From Gammaproteobacteria bacterium (GTDB lineage Bacteria; Pseudomonadota; Gammaproteobacteria; SZUA-21): a stretch of 14,073 nt of DNA. Positions 13,957 to 14,073 of the stretch are shown one piece after another (the stretch's first letter is position 1; each line of letters begins with the position of its first letter). Under the pieces are notes generated by a model that had not been told where the DNA came from, did no database searches, and saw nothing but the letters and a program-made list of their open reading frames with translations. The stretch spans positions 1 to 14,073 of the forward strand of contig JALUUZ010000146.1 of the NCBI GenBank assembly GCA_027021095.1, read 5' to 3'. Position numbers and translations under genes: made by a program.

Positions 13957-14073
13957 GCGCTGAACAATCCATCCATGGATTGCCAGCGCCCCGCTACGCA
14001 AAAAACGTGGTTTTTGCTGCGCTCTCGAAATTCATCGCTGCGCGATCAATTTCGGGCACCCCTTCCCTGGGGT
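13957..14073. repeat. Cluster of four consecutive hairpins (multi-palindrome element, cut by window end)
   Basis: Four inverted repeats follow each other. First, GCGCTG-AA-CAATCCAT pairs with ATGGATTG-C-CAGCGC (13957-13989, 14 bp, CC loop). Second, CGC and GCAAAAA pair with TTTTTGC and GCG (13992-14021, 10 bp with a TAC/T bulge). Third, CGAAATT-C-ATCGC pairs with GCGAT-C-AATTTCG (14026-14054, 12 bp with a C:C mismatch, TGC loop). Fourth, ACCCC pairs with GGGGT (14058-14073, running to the edge). The cluster sits about 103 bases upstream of the minus-strand fadL-like ATG. No protein-coding pattern was seen. It resembles a dispersed multi-hairpin repeat or structured RNA, but the family is not recognised and only one copy is in view. 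The AT-rich stretch between it and the gene (13855-13956) probably holds the promoter; no clear -35/-10 pair was found. Confidence 0.6.

Overview
The window is one continuous piece of a gammaproteobacterial chromosome. The conserved order of envelope, sigma-54 and PTS genes (kdsD, kdsC, lptC, lptA, lptB, rpoN, hpf, ptsN, hprK, rapZ, EIIA, ptsH, ptsI, mgtE) is typical of Gammaproteobacteria. A genuine HprK together with a DsrE2-family protein points away from enterics and toward a free-living or symbiotic, possibly sulfur-oxidising, lineage. That placement is inference, since no rRNA or taxonomic marker is present. Composition looks moderately GC-rich and even across the genes; the non-coding gaps at 2984-3173 and 13855-13956 are clearly AT-richer.

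Layout, plus strand: positions 2-2983 hold the 3' half of kdsD, then kdsC, lptC, lptA and lptB. This module makes Kdo (KdsD, KdsC) and powers LPS export (LptC, LptA, LptB). A 190-bp gap (2984-3173) carries a perfect AT-rich palindrome and a good sigma-54 (-24/-12) promoter match just upstream of rpoN, suggesting autoregulation. Then rpoN, hpf and ptsN follow with 48-60 bp gaps. From hprK on the genes are tightly coupled: hprK/rapZ overlap by 4 bases, rapZ/EIIA by 1, then ptsH, ptsI and mgtE almost abut. Together they encode a PTS phosphorelay (EI to HPr to EIIA-Man and EIIA-Ntr), an HPr Ser46 kinase/phosphorylase, the RapZ adaptor and an MgtE magnesium channel. No sugar permease (EIIB/EIIC) is present, so this looks like a regulatory rather than a sugar-importing PTS. 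An unrecognised small lipoprotein (11292-11846) ends the plus-strand run.

Minus strand: a FadL/OmpP1-type outer-membrane protein (13854 to 12559) is followed 59 bp later by a soluble DsrE2-type protein (12499 to 12020) and a strong rho-independent terminator (11984 to 11951), so the two probably form one transcription unit. Upstream of the fadL-like gene the last ~117 bases (13957-14073) are a string of consecutive hairpins that looks like a multi-palindrome repeat element cut by the window edge.

Most of the window is well-known biology. The parts that merit a second look are the candidate sigma-54 promoter of rpoN, the altered HprK P-loop, the FadL-DsrE2 pair, the hairpin before ptsN and the palindrome cluster at the right end. 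I saw no rRNA, tRNA, CRISPR array, transposase or phage gene.
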